From Cephalothrix simula (taxonomy: Eukaryota > Nemertea > Palaeonemertea > Archinemertea > Cephalotrichidae): a stretch of DNA of 30,275 nucleotides. Of this stretch, positions 8,858 through 17,354 are shown in pieces. Positions within the stretch are counted from its first letter, which is position 1, and each line of letters begins with the position of its first letter. The stretch covers positions 1-30,275 of the forward strand of contig JAXIUW010111115.1 of NCBI GenBank assembly GCA_035591015.1, given 5' to 3'. The position numbers were made by a program, and so were the translations under genes. The notes under the pieces were generated by a model. The model did not search any database, was not told where the DNA came from, and worked only from the letters and a program-made list of their open reading frames with translations.

Positions 8858-9238
8858 AATGTGCTTCTCCTTCAAGTACTATTGTTGTAAATTTTGCTAT
8901 AGTTGCTGCCATGCCGTCTATCTTACTAACCGCTGTGCTAGTTGATTTTGCGCTAAATGCTTTGGAAATGCCCAATTATCTGCTTAACAATTTGATAGTA
9001 CTACTGCTGACAGGCTAATAGTTTATCATAGCGGCCAACTGTTTACGATAACCACTGACCACATAACTAGTAACTAAGTCTATTTAGCACTCTGACTAAG
9101 TGTTAGTCAGCAGGCTAGCATGTTTGATTTTGCATGATTGGAATGTTTCAGGCTAGGATGGCTAGAGCTTGGAGTATGATCGCCCTAGCATTAATTTATT
9201 AAGTACAGCACTGACTATTAAGAGAGCAGCAATCTGAA
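8858..9238. promoter_or_regulatory. Divergent intergenic region with inverted repeat
   Basis: This 381-base gap separates the minus-strand alcohol dehydrogenase from the plus-strand acetoacetyl-CoA synthetase and must hold both promoters. A perfect 7-bp inverted repeat, CTGACTA-AGTGT-TAGTCAG, sits at 9092-9110. It has no T run, so it reads better as an operator than as a terminator. Two related stretches (TAGTTTATCATA near 9020 and CTGTTTACGATA near 9041) are also present. No promoter boxes are convincing. Confidence 0.35.
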
Positions 9239-11194
9239 ATGAAAAAGCCTAATAACGTTTGTTGGAGACCACATGCCGATGGCAAAAACACTCAACTAGA
9301 AGCCTTTCAAGACCATGTAGCCGGCTATTACTCCCAAGTTAGCGATTATGCTTCGCTACATCGGTTTTCAATTGAAAATATTGAGCAATTTTGGTCATTA
9401 TGGTGGGATTACGCCCATATCAAAGGTCATAAAGGCCAGAAGATTTTTACGCCTGCCCGTGATGGAGGTGTTTTTGGAGCTAGGTTTTTTGAAGATGCTA
9501 GGCTCAATTATACCCAGAATGTATTAAGCGGCTTTAGCAACTCTGAACAAACGGCCATTATCAGTTGGGATGAAAATGGAACACGGCGTGAGCTAAGTAT
9601 TAGCGAACTTCAAGACTGTGTTCATGTTCTAATTGCCGAGCTAATTGAACTAGGTATTAAAAGTGGTGATTGCGTGGCTGCGGTTGCACCCAATATTCCA
9701 GAGATGGTTATTGGGCTACTGGCTTGCGCTGCTATTGGCGCAATATGGACATCATGCTCACCCGATTTTGGTCGTAGCGGCATTATAGATCGTTTTGGTC
9801 AAACTAAACCCAAGGTACTAATTGCCGGTGATGGCTACTATTACAAGGGTAAAACCTATCTCGCGCAACAGCTAATCTGCGACATAAGTAAGCAATTGCC
9901 TTCGTTGCTTCGTGTATATGTTATACCGATTATTGAGCCAGAGCTTGATTTAGATAACTTTGGTAGATTAGCGCATAAGTTTCCGTGGCCAGATTCAAAA
10001 AATATTACAAAGTTTGATTATCCACAGCTACCCTTCAATCATCCCTTATATGTATTGTATTCTTCAGGAACCACCGGAATGCCCAAGTGCATTGTGCATG
10101 GTGCCGGTAACATGCTGCTACAACACAAGAAAGAACACCAATTGCATGGCAATCTAAAGCCTGCCGACAAGCTATTCTTCTTTAGCACCTGTGGCTGGAT
10201 GATGTGGAACTGGCTGGTTACAGCACTGGCTTCGGGCGTTACTATAGTGCTTTTTGATGGTAATCCAACCGGAGTTGCTGGTCGCACAGCCAATGATCTT
10301 TTGTGGCAAATGGCTGAGCGCGAGCAGCTGCAATTCTTTGGAACATCAGCTCCTTATATTGAGGCAATGGCCAGCCTTGGTATTCATCCCATTGATACCT
10401 ATGACCTGCAAAATCTTAATACCATCGGCTCAACCGGCGCACCGCTAACTGCTGAGAGCTTTGATTTTGTTTACCAATACATTAAGCATGATGTTCATTT
10501 AACTTCAATTTCTGGCGGTACAGACATAGCCTCGTGCTTTGTACTTGGAGCACCCAATTTGCCGGTCTATCGGGGTCAAATCCAAGTTGCCGGTCTAGGG
10601 CAGGCTATTGAGGTATTTAATGAGGCTGGGCAATCGCTAGAGCAAGGCAAGGGTGAGCTAGTCTGTACCAAGCCTTTTCCGGCTATGCCCGTATCTTTTT
10701 TTAATGATACTAACAATCAGCGTTATCAAGAAACTTACTTTATGCGCTTCGCTAAGGTGTGGCATCATGGAGATTTTATAGAGCGCACACCCGAGGGCGG
10801 CTATATTATTCATGGGCGTTCCGATAGCACGCTTAATCGCCATGGTATTCGCATCGGAACGGCAGAGATATATCGGGTAATGCAGCAACTACCCTATGTG
10901 CAAGACTCGATAATTGTTACCGCCGGTAGTAATGATAACCTAGTGCTGTTTGTAGTCACTGATGATCTTAGTCCAGAACGCATCAAAGACATTCAGCAAA
11001 CCATTCGCAATGAGCTAACCCCACGGCATCTGCCCAATCAGATTATCAAAGCACCAGATATTCCACGTACACTTAATGGCAAGCTCGCCGAAATTGCCGT
11101 GCGCGATACCTTAGCCGGAGGCGAGGTTAAAAATAAAGATGCTTTGATTAACCCATCAGTGCTGAACTTTTTTGCGCAGATTAAGATTGATTAG
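9239..11194 (+). CDS. aacS: Acetoacetyl-CoA synthetase
   Basis: 651 residues, the usual length of acetoacetate-CoA ligase, which activates acetoacetate with ATP and CoA in the cytoplasm for ketone-body or branched-chain/polyhydroxybutyrate use. The acyl-CoA synthetase motifs are in place: P-loop YSSGTTGMPKCIVHG near residue 275, SCGWMMWNW-type substrate region (STCGWMMWNW) near residue 320, ISGGTDIASCF near residue 423, HGDFIERTPEGGYIIHGRSD near residue 512, and the acyl-adenylate lysine in LNGKLAEI near residue 620. An N-terminal segment with FWSLWWDYAHIKG is characteristic of this subfamily rather than of acetyl-CoA synthetase. A weak GAGAG lies about 13 bases before the ATG. It appears monocistronic. 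Confidence 0.93.
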   Translation: MKKPNNVCWRPHADGKNTQLEAFQDHVAGYYSQVSDYASLHRFSIENIEQFWSLWWDYAHIKGHKGQKIFTPARDGGVFGARFFEDARLNYTQNVLSGFSNSEQTAIISWDENGTRRELSISELQDCVHVLIAELIELGIKSGDCVAAVAPNIPEMVIGLLACAAIGAIWTSCSPDFGRSGIIDRFGQTKPKVLIAGDGYYYKGKTYLAQQLICDISKQLPSLLRVYVIPIIEPELDLDNFGRLAHKFPWPDSKNITKFDYPQLPFNHPLYVLYSSGTTGMPKCIVHGAGNMLLQHKKEHQLHGNLKPADKLFFFSTCGWMMWNWLVTALASGVTIVLFDGNPTGVAGRTANDLLWQMAEREQLQFFGTSAPYIEAMASLGIHPIDTYDLQNLNTIGSTGAPLTAESFDFVYQYIKHDVHLTSISGGTDIASCFVLGAPNLPVYRGQIQVAGLGQAIEVFNEAGQSLEQGKGELVCTKPFPAMPVSFFNDTNNQRYQETYFMRFAKVWHHGDFIERTPEGGYIIHGRSDSTLNRHGIRIGTAEIYRVMQQLPYVQDSIIVTAGSNDNLVLFVVTDDLSPERIKDIQQTIRNELTPRHLPNQIIKAPDIPRTLNGKLAEIAVRDTLAGGEVKNKDALINPSVLNFFAQIKID

Positions 11195-11344
11195 GCGTCA
11201 TCCCCTTGATTAGATCATAAGCTCGCCAATAATCATTCTAAAAAAAACTAATCCACACCCTGAACTAACAGGCTTTAGCCGCAGTAAAACCACTGACTAA
11301 TAATTGAGCATTTCAAAAGCCACAGTCGGCAATTGACTGCTGCT

Positions 11345-11719
11345 CTACTGCTCTACAGAGACTACCTTTTCATAGCCTTTTACAGTCATGCATCCATCAA
11401 AAACTTGCTGGCGGTCAGCCATAGCCGTAAATAACGCATGCTCATGCTCTTTTATCGCATAATCTAAATCAATACCACTTAAGCCACCAAGTTGCGGACC
11501 GTCAGGCAAAGGCATTGTATAAGTTCTTTGTAAACAATTACCGCTGTCTATTTGTAATCGCAAATTGACACTTGTAGAAGGAACATTGGGGTTAACATAC
11601 ACATACTCTCTTGTAGCCTCACCTATTGAAACACAACCACCAATGAAAATTAATACCACCAATATAGCCAGTAGTTTCAGCGTATTTAATAGAACACTAC
11701 GACTAGCACCAGTTTTCAT
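11345..11719 (-). CDS. Small putative lipoprotein
   Basis: 124 residues from the chosen start. The frame extends 27 bases further upstream, but TTGGAGG sits 8 bases before the ATG at 11719, which marks the real start. Residues 1-10 are basic and 11-28 hydrophobic, ending in the lipobox FIGGC, so lipid-modified export to an inner or outer membrane leaflet is expected, with mature protein from that Cys. The mature part is about 95 residues, with two further cysteines (near residues 69 and 107) that could form a disulfide. I do not recognise the domain. It is convergent with acetoacetyl-CoA synthetase and isolated from other minus-strand genes. A T8 run on its strand at about 11240-11247 lies 95 bases past the stop, without a clear stem. 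Confidence 0.72.
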   Translation of the reverse strand: MKTGASRSVLLNTLKLLAILVVLIFIGGCVSIGEATREYVYVNPNVPSTSVNLRLQIDSGNCLQRTYTMPLPDGPQLGGLSGIDLDYAIKEHEHALFTAMADRQQVFDGCMTVKGYEKVVSVEQ

Positions 11720-11955
11720 AACAAGAACCTCCAAATTAAGCAACAATCACAAATCATATAATCTTAATGATACCACGCAAAATTAAAACTTATCGTTCAT
11801 CTTCCCGACCATAATTCTAACACTAAATACCTACAGTTTTATTTAATAACTATGACTATCTTAAATAAACTAAAACCCAATAACCTTATGTAGCATAGGC
11901 AAGGCAATAGAGAATTGCCTTGCACCCATTTAGGAATAAAGGTTATACGCTAAAG

Positions 11956-12058
11956 TATTTATTACTTGGGGACTCTGCCCCCACCCCCCCGTCAGGGGAC
12001 AAAGTCCCCTGCACCCCTAATCTGGAGCGCAGGCAAAGCCTGCGCTCAAAGGTGCTTA
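11956..12058 (+). repeat. Three-hairpin repeat element, copy A
   Basis: Begins TATTTATT and carries three successive hairpins: TGGGG/CCCCA (11967-11983, short), CAGGGGAC-AAA-GTCCCCTG (11993-12011, 8 bp), and GAGCGCAGGC-AAA-GCCTGCGCTC (12025-12047, 10 bp). A GCACC/GGTGC pair (12011-12015 with 12051-12055) encloses the third. The order of conserved spacers (CTGCACCC, then CTGG, then AAAGGTG) matches copy B on the other strand, although the stem bases differ. Similar palindrome arrays are known as intergenic repeats in alphaproteobacteria, but I cannot name the family. Confidence 0.75.
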
Positions 12059-12124
12059 AGGTAGTGTTTAAGGCCGTTATCGTGAGTTTAATTTAGCACT
12101 CTACTTGGTTTTGATAGGCAATAT

Positions 12125-12226
12125 ATGGCGACTGCCACCTTGGCCGAAAGCCTTCGGCCAGTAAGTGGGTGCAGGGAGCATGCTCCCTGCCGGGGTTGTT
12201 AGGGGCAGGGCCCCTAACAATAAATA
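12125..12226 (-). repeat. Three-hairpin repeat element, copy B (inverted)
   Basis: Read on the minus strand it also starts TATTTATT and has three hairpins in the same order as copy A: TTGTTAGGGGC-CCT-GCCCCTAACAA (12196-12220, 11 bp), the perfect 20-base palindrome GCAGGGAGCATGCTCCCTGC (12171-12190), and TGGCCGAA-GGCT-TTCGGCCA (12041 offset: 12141-12160, 8 bp). The linkers CTGCACCC, CTGG and AAGGTGGC match copy A. The two copies face away from each other's ends as an imperfect inverted pair around about 66 bases. Strong stems on both strands could also serve as transcription terminators or protect mRNA ends. Confidence 0.75.
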
Positions 12227-12431
12227 TTCCCAACTTAATCTTGCTTAGTTTAATCGAGCAAGATGATTCTCTATCATCTTGCTGTGCAAAGTCATTAACA
12301 AAAATAAACATTAAAACTAAATTTTATTCTATGACTGAGTAAGTTTCTGAATCAGATAGTCATTGCAGGAGGGTTTGAGCTTTGGTATAGAAGGTATATT
12401 GAGGTTTTGGATTGAGTATTTTAGGTTTGTT

Positions 12432-13007
12432 ATGGCTGTTGATGAGAGGGTGCGGTGTTTTGGCAATAAGTTAGGTCAGGAATTTTACGCTGATTATCAT
12501 GATTATGAGTGGTGTATTCCTAGTCATGATGATGATTATTTATTAGAGATGTTGATTCTTGAGGGGGCGCAGGCGGGTTTAAGTTGGGAGATTATTCTTC
12601 GTAAGCGAGAGGGTTATCGTCGTGCTTTCCATAGTTTTGAGCCGGCTAGAGTTGCGGCGATGACTGATGTTGAGTTAGAAGAGTTGCGTCATGACCCAGG
12701 CATCATTCGTAATCGCTCCAAGATAAGAGCTGCACGAACTAATGCGCAGATATTCTTAACTTTGCAGGATGAGCATCAGAGTTTTGCCAATTTTCTTTGG
12801 GGTTTTGTGGGCGGTGAGCCGATAGTCAATCATTGGAAGGTTTGGGCTGATGTTCCTGCTGCTACTGATTTATCGTCTGAGATTTCTAAGCAGTTGCGTC
12901 AACGAGGCATGGCCTTTGTTGGGCCGACCATTATTTATTCTTATATGCAGGCCGTGGGTTTGGTTAATGATCATGTAGAGGGTTGTTGGCGTTATGGTCA
13001 GCATTAG
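12432..13007 (+). CDS. tag: DNA-3-methyladenine glycosylase I
   Basis: 191 residues from the ATG at 12432, matching the usual length of Tag, which excises 3-methyladenine from alkylated DNA as the first step of base excision repair. The frame opens 69 bases earlier at a TTG, but family alignment favours the internal ATG. Visible features: the N-terminal Cys9 and His23 in YHDYEWCIP, and the C-terminal NDHVEGC His/Cys, which together form the family's zinc site; the base-binding EGAQAGLSW near residue 46; the GIIRNRSKI helix-hairpin-helix region; FLWGFV near residue 124; and FVGPTIIYSYMQA near residue 162. The coding strand is noticeably G- and T-rich compared with the synthetase upstream. The ribosome site is weak. 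Confidence 0.93.
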   Translation: MAVDERVRCFGNKLGQEFYADYHDYEWCIPSHDDDYLLEMLILEGAQAGLSWEIILRKREGYRRAFHSFEPARVAAMTDVELEELRHDPGIIRNRSKIRAARTNAQIFLTLQDEHQSFANFLWGFVGGEPIVNHWKVWADVPAATDLSSEISKQLRQRGMAFVGPTIIYSYMQAVGLVNDHVEGCWRYGQH

Positions 13008-13180
13008 TTGTTTATTGATAATAGCTTTGAGCTGGCCAGTCAAAGTGAACTATGCGATGTATGAATGGTGAGGGTGGGCAAGTGCTGTAGTTAACTTACA
13101 GGCTTTGTGGCGAATGCTGGGGGTGCTTAGCTGTGCTATGCTTAGATGGTTTGGTTAGATTTTTATTGGTGAGGTAGAGG

Positions 13181-14554
13181 ATGCATTATCGGAGTACACG
13201 TCATGATGCTTTGTATAGTTTTAATGATGCTGTTATGGCTGGCTTGGCACCAGATGGAGGCTTGTTTGTGCCTGAAAAAGTGCCTGTATTTGATCGTTAT
13301 GACTTAAAAAGTATTTCTGAGATAGTTCGCTATCTAGTTGATGTATATGCTGAAGGAGTCTTCACCAAGCAAGAGCTTACGGCACTGATTGATAGGTCTT
13401 TTAGTCGTTTTACAGACTCTGAAGTCACGCCTTTACGTAAGGTGGGGTCGCTGTGGCTGATGGAGTTATTCCATGGCCCAACCTTTGCCTTCAAAGACAT
13501 TGCTTTACAATTTCTGGGTCAGCTATATGGCCATTATAATGCACAGCATAAAACGCGTGTGGTCGTTTTGGGGGCAACCTCTGGTGATACCGGTAGTGCA
13601 GCGATGGCTGGGTTGCAAGGCATTAAAGATGTTGATGTTTTTATTCGTTATCCTAAAGATGGGATAAGCCCCATGCACGAGCTTCAGATGACAACCATGG
13701 GTAGCGCAAATATTTTTCCTATTGCTATTGAAGGTAGTTTTGATGATGGGCAGTTAATGGTCAAAACTCTGTTTGCTGATACCGAGCTTAAAAATAAATA
13801 TAATTTACGTGCAGTTAACTCAATCAACTGGTGTCGTATTTTGGTGCAGATGGCCTACTATATTTATGCTGGCGTAAAACTTTCTGATGGTGGCAAGCGC
13901 AGTTTTAATGTAGCGGTGCCTACTGGCAATTTTGGTAATATTTATGCGGCGCACCTTGTTAAGCGCATGGGCTTACCGCTGCAAAAGGTAATTTTGGCCA
14001 CTAACGCCAATGCGGTTTTGCATAATTTTTTTATTAGCGGAACTTATCGGCGCAGTAATGCAACTCAAACGCATTCACCCTCTATGGATATTCAATTGGC
14101 GAGCAATTTTGAGCGCTACCTATTTGAGTTGGCCGAGGGAGATCATCTGCAACTCAGCCAATGGATGCAAGAAATCCAGCAGCAAGGCGAGCTCAAACTG
14201 CCTCAAAACCTTCTTAAACAAGCTCAACAAGATTTCGTAAGTGGCAGCGTATCTGATGAAGAAACCTTGAGCACCATTAATTCTTTCTACAATAAATATA
14301 ATTATATACTTGACCCTCATGGAGCAGTGGCCGTGACCATAGCTCAAGAGCACCTTAATGACATAAATCCAATGGCAGTGATGCTTACCGCTCATCCCGC
14401 CAAATTTTCGGGCGCAGTTAAGATGGCCATTGGCCACGAACCAGATTTGCCTCCAGCTCTAGCCGAGTTAAGCCTAAAACACCAGAAAAAACTACACTGC
14501 TCTACAGACATTAACTCATTGAAAAAACTTATTGAAAAACACGTTCAATACTAA
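13181..14554 (+). CDS. thrC: Threonine synthase
   Basis: 457 residues, the proteobacterial/fungal-type ThrC length. PLP enzyme converting O-phosphohomoserine to threonine in the cytoplasm. Signatures: N-terminal STRHDALYSFNDAVMAGLAPDGGLF, the PLP lysine Lys105 in GPTFAFKDIALQFLG, the phosphate-binding GATSGDTGSAAM near residue 130, PTGNFGNIYAAH near residue 246, and the late LDPHGAVAV near residue 378. GAGGT ends 5 bases before the ATG. The first half of the gene shares the G/T-rich coding strand of tag; from about 14100 on the strand becomes C/A-rich. It is followed by 197 bases and then the remnant lysine operon. No terminator is clear. Confidence 0.95.
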   Translation: MHYRSTRHDALYSFNDAVMAGLAPDGGLFVPEKVPVFDRYDLKSISEIVRYLVDVYAEGVFTKQELTALIDRSFSRFTDSEVTPLRKVGSLWLMELFHGPTFAFKDIALQFLGQLYGHYNAQHKTRVVVLGATSGDTGSAAMAGLQGIKDVDVFIRYPKDGISPMHELQMTTMGSANIFPIAIEGSFDDGQLMVKTLFADTELKNKYNLRAVNSINWCRILVQMAYYIYAGVKLSDGGKRSFNVAVPTGNFGNIYAAHLVKRMGLPLQKVILATNANAVLHNFFISGTYRRSNATQTHSPSMDIQLASNFERYLFELAEGDHLQLSQWMQEIQQQGELKLPQNLLKQAQQDFVSGSVSDEETLSTINSFYNKYNYILDPHGAVAVTIAQEHLNDINPMAVMLTAHPAKFSGAVKMAIGHEPDLPPALAELSLKHQKKLHCSTDINSLKKLIEKHVQY

Positions 14555-14751
14555 GTAAGGCTTATCCTAGAAAGAAATCATTTTTGAAGAATTTTTTTGC
14601 GTCTCTCATAGCTGATTATTAATTAAAAGCTACTCCGAGCAAAAGTTAATAATATTTAGGCCATATTTTTCAGATAGATTTTTACTAGGTGTTTTGACAC
14701 GTTACTTTGTTGATTAAATGATGTTTAGATGGTGCTTTAGATGATTAATAC

Positions 14752-14877
14752 ATGCAGATTGCAGTTCTGATACTTGGCAAAGTTGGCGCATTGGCAGCAG
14801 AGTTGCTCCATGATTCCGGTTTTACGGTTACGGGCATTGATACTCGGGCGATTACAGCGCAAAGAATTTGTGCGTAG
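14752..14877 (+). pseudogene. Saccharopine dehydrogenase N-terminal remnant
   Basis: An ATG-started frame of 41 codons encodes the Rossmann start of a saccharopine-dehydrogenase-like protein: a hydrophobic strand, the glycine region LGKVGALAAELL near residues 8-19, then HDSGFTVTGID. Full-length members have about 370-390 residues, so roughly nine tenths is missing. After about residue 31 the match fades and the frame ends in TAG. Saccharopine dehydrogenase handles saccharopine/aminoadipate semialdehyde in lysine metabolism. The next remnant is an ALDH7 tail and the next intact gene is a 2-oxoadipate dioxygenase, which supports this reading of a short fragment. Confidence 0.6.
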
Positions 14878-14950
14878 CCTAAATCCTCTAAATATTGGCC
14901 AACGCCAGCATACGGCCATTGTTTGAACAACGGCCTCTTCGGTAGTCGTG

Positions 14951-15643
14951 GCGCGAGCAATTGTATTTTCTGCGGTTGATACGGCCGGACAGCCTTGCAC
15001 AGCGTTGCGCCGTCTTATTGTGCATGAAACACTACGAGCTGAACTTGTTGAGCATTTGGCTAAGATTTATGCTTCGTTACCTATTGGTGACCCACGACAA
15101 GAGAGAGTTTGAGTTGTTCCGTTAATTGATGCTCAGGCTTGAGCTGCCATGTCGGTCGCTCTTGCAGTCGCAAAGTCTGAAGGAGGGCAAGTTTATGGTG
15201 GTGAAGTAGTTGCAGATGGTATGCCCGGCAAAGGGGTTTATGTTAAACCCGTTTTGGTTGATATGCCGGCGCAAACCGCTATAGCCAAAGCTGAAACTTT
15301 TGCGCCAATTCTTTATGTTATGGGTTATGACAAGCTAGAAGAGGCGATTGCTCTGCAAAATGATGTTCCGCAGGAATTGCCTTCTTGCATTTTTATTCTT
15401 GATGTCCATGAGGCTGAAATCTTTTTGCAAGCTATTGGTTTTGATTTTGGCATTGCCAATATGAATAGTGGTCTATCTGGTGCAGAAATTGGAGGTGCGT
15501 TTGGTGGAGAAAAAGAAACTGGTGGGGGGCGTGAAAGCGGTTCTGATACGTGGAAAGGCTATGTGCGCCGCCAAACTTCAACCGTGAATTATTCAAACAG
15601 TCTGCCCTTGGCTCAGGGCGTTAAATTAGATATTCAGGAGTAA
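14951..15643 (+). pseudogene. ALDH7-type aminoadipate-semialdehyde dehydrogenase, C-terminal remnant
   Basis: One continuous frame of 230 codons corresponds to the C-terminal half of an ALDH7 (alpha-aminoadipate semialdehyde dehydrogenase, about 500 residues). It opens with RAIVFSAVDTAGQPCT, containing the catalytic Cys with the usual Arg replaced by Pro. It runs through RRLIVHE and SLPIGDPR, then meets TGA stops at 15110-15112 and 15140-15142, both at positions where relatives have ordinary hydrophobic residues. From 15149 the frame is clean: ETFAPILYVMGY, DVPQELPSCIF, and the diagnostic GAFGGEKETGGGRESGSD near the end. The cofactor-binding half and catalytic Glu are missing. TGA is not reassigned here, since intact genes use TGG for Trp. 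Its last bases carry the ribosome site of hglS. Confidence 0.88.
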
Positions 15644-15650
15644 TTAGATT

Positions 15651-17036
15651 ATGGCGACCTTCATACACCCAGATGATATTCGAGGGCTATTTTCTAAAGC
15701 CATGTCAAACATGTACCGAGCAGAAGTTCCGCTATACGGCGAGCTGATTGAACTGGTGCAGGATGTAAATGAAGACTACTTGGCGGCTAATCCTCAAGAG
15801 CGACAACGTTTAGCCGCAACGGGCGAGCTTGCCCGTTTGGATGTTGAGCGTCATGGAGCGATTCGAGTCGGAACCGCCCACGAGCTAGCCATTATTCGGC
15901 GCATGTTTGGGCTGATGGGCATGTTGCCCGTGGGTTATTATGACCTATCTGTTGCTGGAATACCGGTGCATTCAACAGCGTTTCGCCCCGTTGACCATGC
16001 TTCGCTACAAAAAAATCCCTTCCGTATTTTTACATCATTGCTGAGGCTAGATTTGTTAAAAGACCCAGAATTGGCTAGCATTGCAGAAGAAATCCTTTCA
16101 AAGCGGCAAATCGTAACTGATAGAGCCATAGAGTTGATTGAACTGGCTGAAAATCGAGGTGGCCTCTCTGTGGCAGAAGCAGAAGAATTTGTTACGGAGG
16201 CTTTAGAAACTTTTCACTGGCATAATTCGGCTGTGGTTGATGCGGCGACCTATAAGCGTTTGCATGACGCTCACCGCCTTGTTGCCGATGTTGTAAGTTT
16301 TAGAGGGCCACATATCAACCATTTAACGCCACGCAGTTTGGATATTGATACGGTACAAAGAGAGATGCCCAAGCGTAATATCACCCCCAAAGCCATTATT
16401 GAAGGGCCGCCACGCCGCAAGATGCCGATTTTGCTGCGTCAAACTTCATTTATGGCCTTAGAAGAGGAGGTTAGGTTTGATGAAACGCTTGGCACGCATA
16501 CCGCCCGTTTTGGAGAAATAGAACAGCGTGGCGCAGCACTTACACCAAAAGGCAGGGCTGGCTATGATGACGCACTGGCCCGTAGCCGTGCTGAGGCATC
16601 TGTTGATGCTAATGGCGCAGGCGCAGCCGATTATATGGAAGTGTTAGAGGCGCAATTTTCAACTTTTGCAGATGATTTTAACAGCTTGAGGCAACAGAAA
16701 CTAGTATTTCTACGCTATGATGCAGTAACAAAAACGGCACTGCCCAATCTGGCCGATAACCTAGACGCATTGCTGTTAGAGGGGCATTTGATGGTTACTC
16801 CGCAGACCTATGAAGATTTTCTGCCGGTTTCGGCAGCCGGAATTTTTCAATCTAATCTGGGGGAGGATGGTCAGTCAGATTATAGCGCTTCGGCTAATCA
16901 AACTGCCTTTGAGCAGGCATTAGGCCGTCCGGTATTGGATGAGATGGCACTCTATGCCGCAACGGAAAGAGAGACTTTAAGAGTAGCTTTACAGAGTTTG
17001 GGACAAATGCATCTTCTGCAAGATAAAACGGCTTAA
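15651..17036 (+). CDS. hglS: 2-oxoadipate dioxygenase/decarboxylase (DUF1338)
   Basis: 461 residues, full length for the DUF1338/YdcJ/HglS family, iron enzymes that convert 2-oxoadipate plus oxygen to D-2-hydroxyglutarate and CO2 in lysine degradation. The expected metal site is visible: His68 with the substrate Arg72 in ERHGAIR, His224 in GPHINHLTPR, and Glu291 in ARFGEIEQRG, followed by AALTPKGR. The start is set by CAGGAG 10 bases upstream, embedded in the end of the aldehyde dehydrogenase remnant, as expected for a former operon. Both predecessors are broken, so this enzyme now lacks local partners; it may use 2-oxoadipate formed elsewhere or be heading for loss. No internal lesion is seen. 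Confidence 0.92.
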   Translation: MATFIHPDDIRGLFSKAMSNMYRAEVPLYGELIELVQDVNEDYLAANPQERQRLAATGELARLDVERHGAIRVGTAHELAIIRRMFGLMGMLPVGYYDLSVAGIPVHSTAFRPVDHASLQKNPFRIFTSLLRLDLLKDPELASIAEEILSKRQIVTDRAIELIELAENRGGLSVAEAEEFVTEALETFHWHNSAVVDAATYKRLHDAHRLVADVVSFRGPHINHLTPRSLDIDTVQREMPKRNITPKAIIEGPPRRKMPILLRQTSFMALEEEVRFDETLGTHTARFGEIEQRGAALTPKGRAGYDDALARSRAEASVDANGAGAADYMEVLEAQFSTFADDFNSLRQQKLVFLRYDAVTKTALPNLADNLDALLLEGHLMVTPQTYEDFLPVSAAGIFQSNLGEDGQSDYSASANQTAFEQALGRPVLDEMALYAATERETLRVALQSLGQMHLLQDKTA

Positions 17037-17354
17037 TCAAAACTATGACCACCGAAAATATACGCCTTAGGTTATCGTAATTTTAACTTGATTTTGAAGC
17101 TGACAGCTTGAATTAGTCGAGCTAGAGCATCTTTTCTTTGCTCTATATGTTTGACTTACTGTTTGATCAACTTGTTTGTGTATTCTCGGTTTGGTCGCCT
17201 ATTTTAGTGGCGTTTTCTTTATGTGGGTGTTTTACTTTCAAGCTAGACAAAGCGTTTCATGTATGGGCGAGGTTATACCGAACTTGGTGATGCCAGCGGT
17301 GCACACAGTGCTGATAGTGCTGATGAATAAGTGATTTTGCAGTATCAGTTACTT
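17037..17354. other. Intergenic gap between convergent units
   Basis: 318 bases separate hglS from the convergent small membrane genes. Apart from the weak terminator at 17196-17220 I see no gene, RNA or repeat. Confidence 0.5.
17196..17220 (+). terminator. Weak candidate terminator after hglS
   Basis: CGCC (17196-17199) and GGCG (17209-17212) form a 4-bp G+C stem with a 9-base loop, followed at once by TTTTCTTT. It lies 160 bases after hglS on the same strand. The stem is short, so the call is tentative. Confidence 0.35.

Larger units (their letters stand above)
11720..12431. other. Long gap holding the inverted hairpin repeats
   Basis: No gene is supported in this gap. The 72-residue frame at 12093-12311 (minus) is produced by the hairpin repeats themselves and by flanking sequence. 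The left 230 bases are A+T-rich and featureless; the middle holds the two repeat copies listed separately; the right part leads to tag and contains an AGGAGG at 12367-12372 not placed before any ATG. Confidence 0.6.

Noticed and set aside
12093-12311. 72-residue minus-strand frame across hairpin copy B
   Set aside because: Most of its codons are the palindromic repeat; no domain, no ribosome site. It is a by-product of the repeat.
14737-15000. Two overlapping minus-strand frames over the lysine-operon remnant
   Set aside because: They are antisense shadows of the saccharopine dehydrogenase and ALDH7 fragments, which are clearly recognisable on the plus strand.
15110-15142. TGA recoding (Trp or selenocysteine) in the ALDH7 remnant
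   Set aside because: Relatives have ordinary hydrophobic residues there, intact genes use TGG for Trp, and the gene also lacks its N-terminal half.
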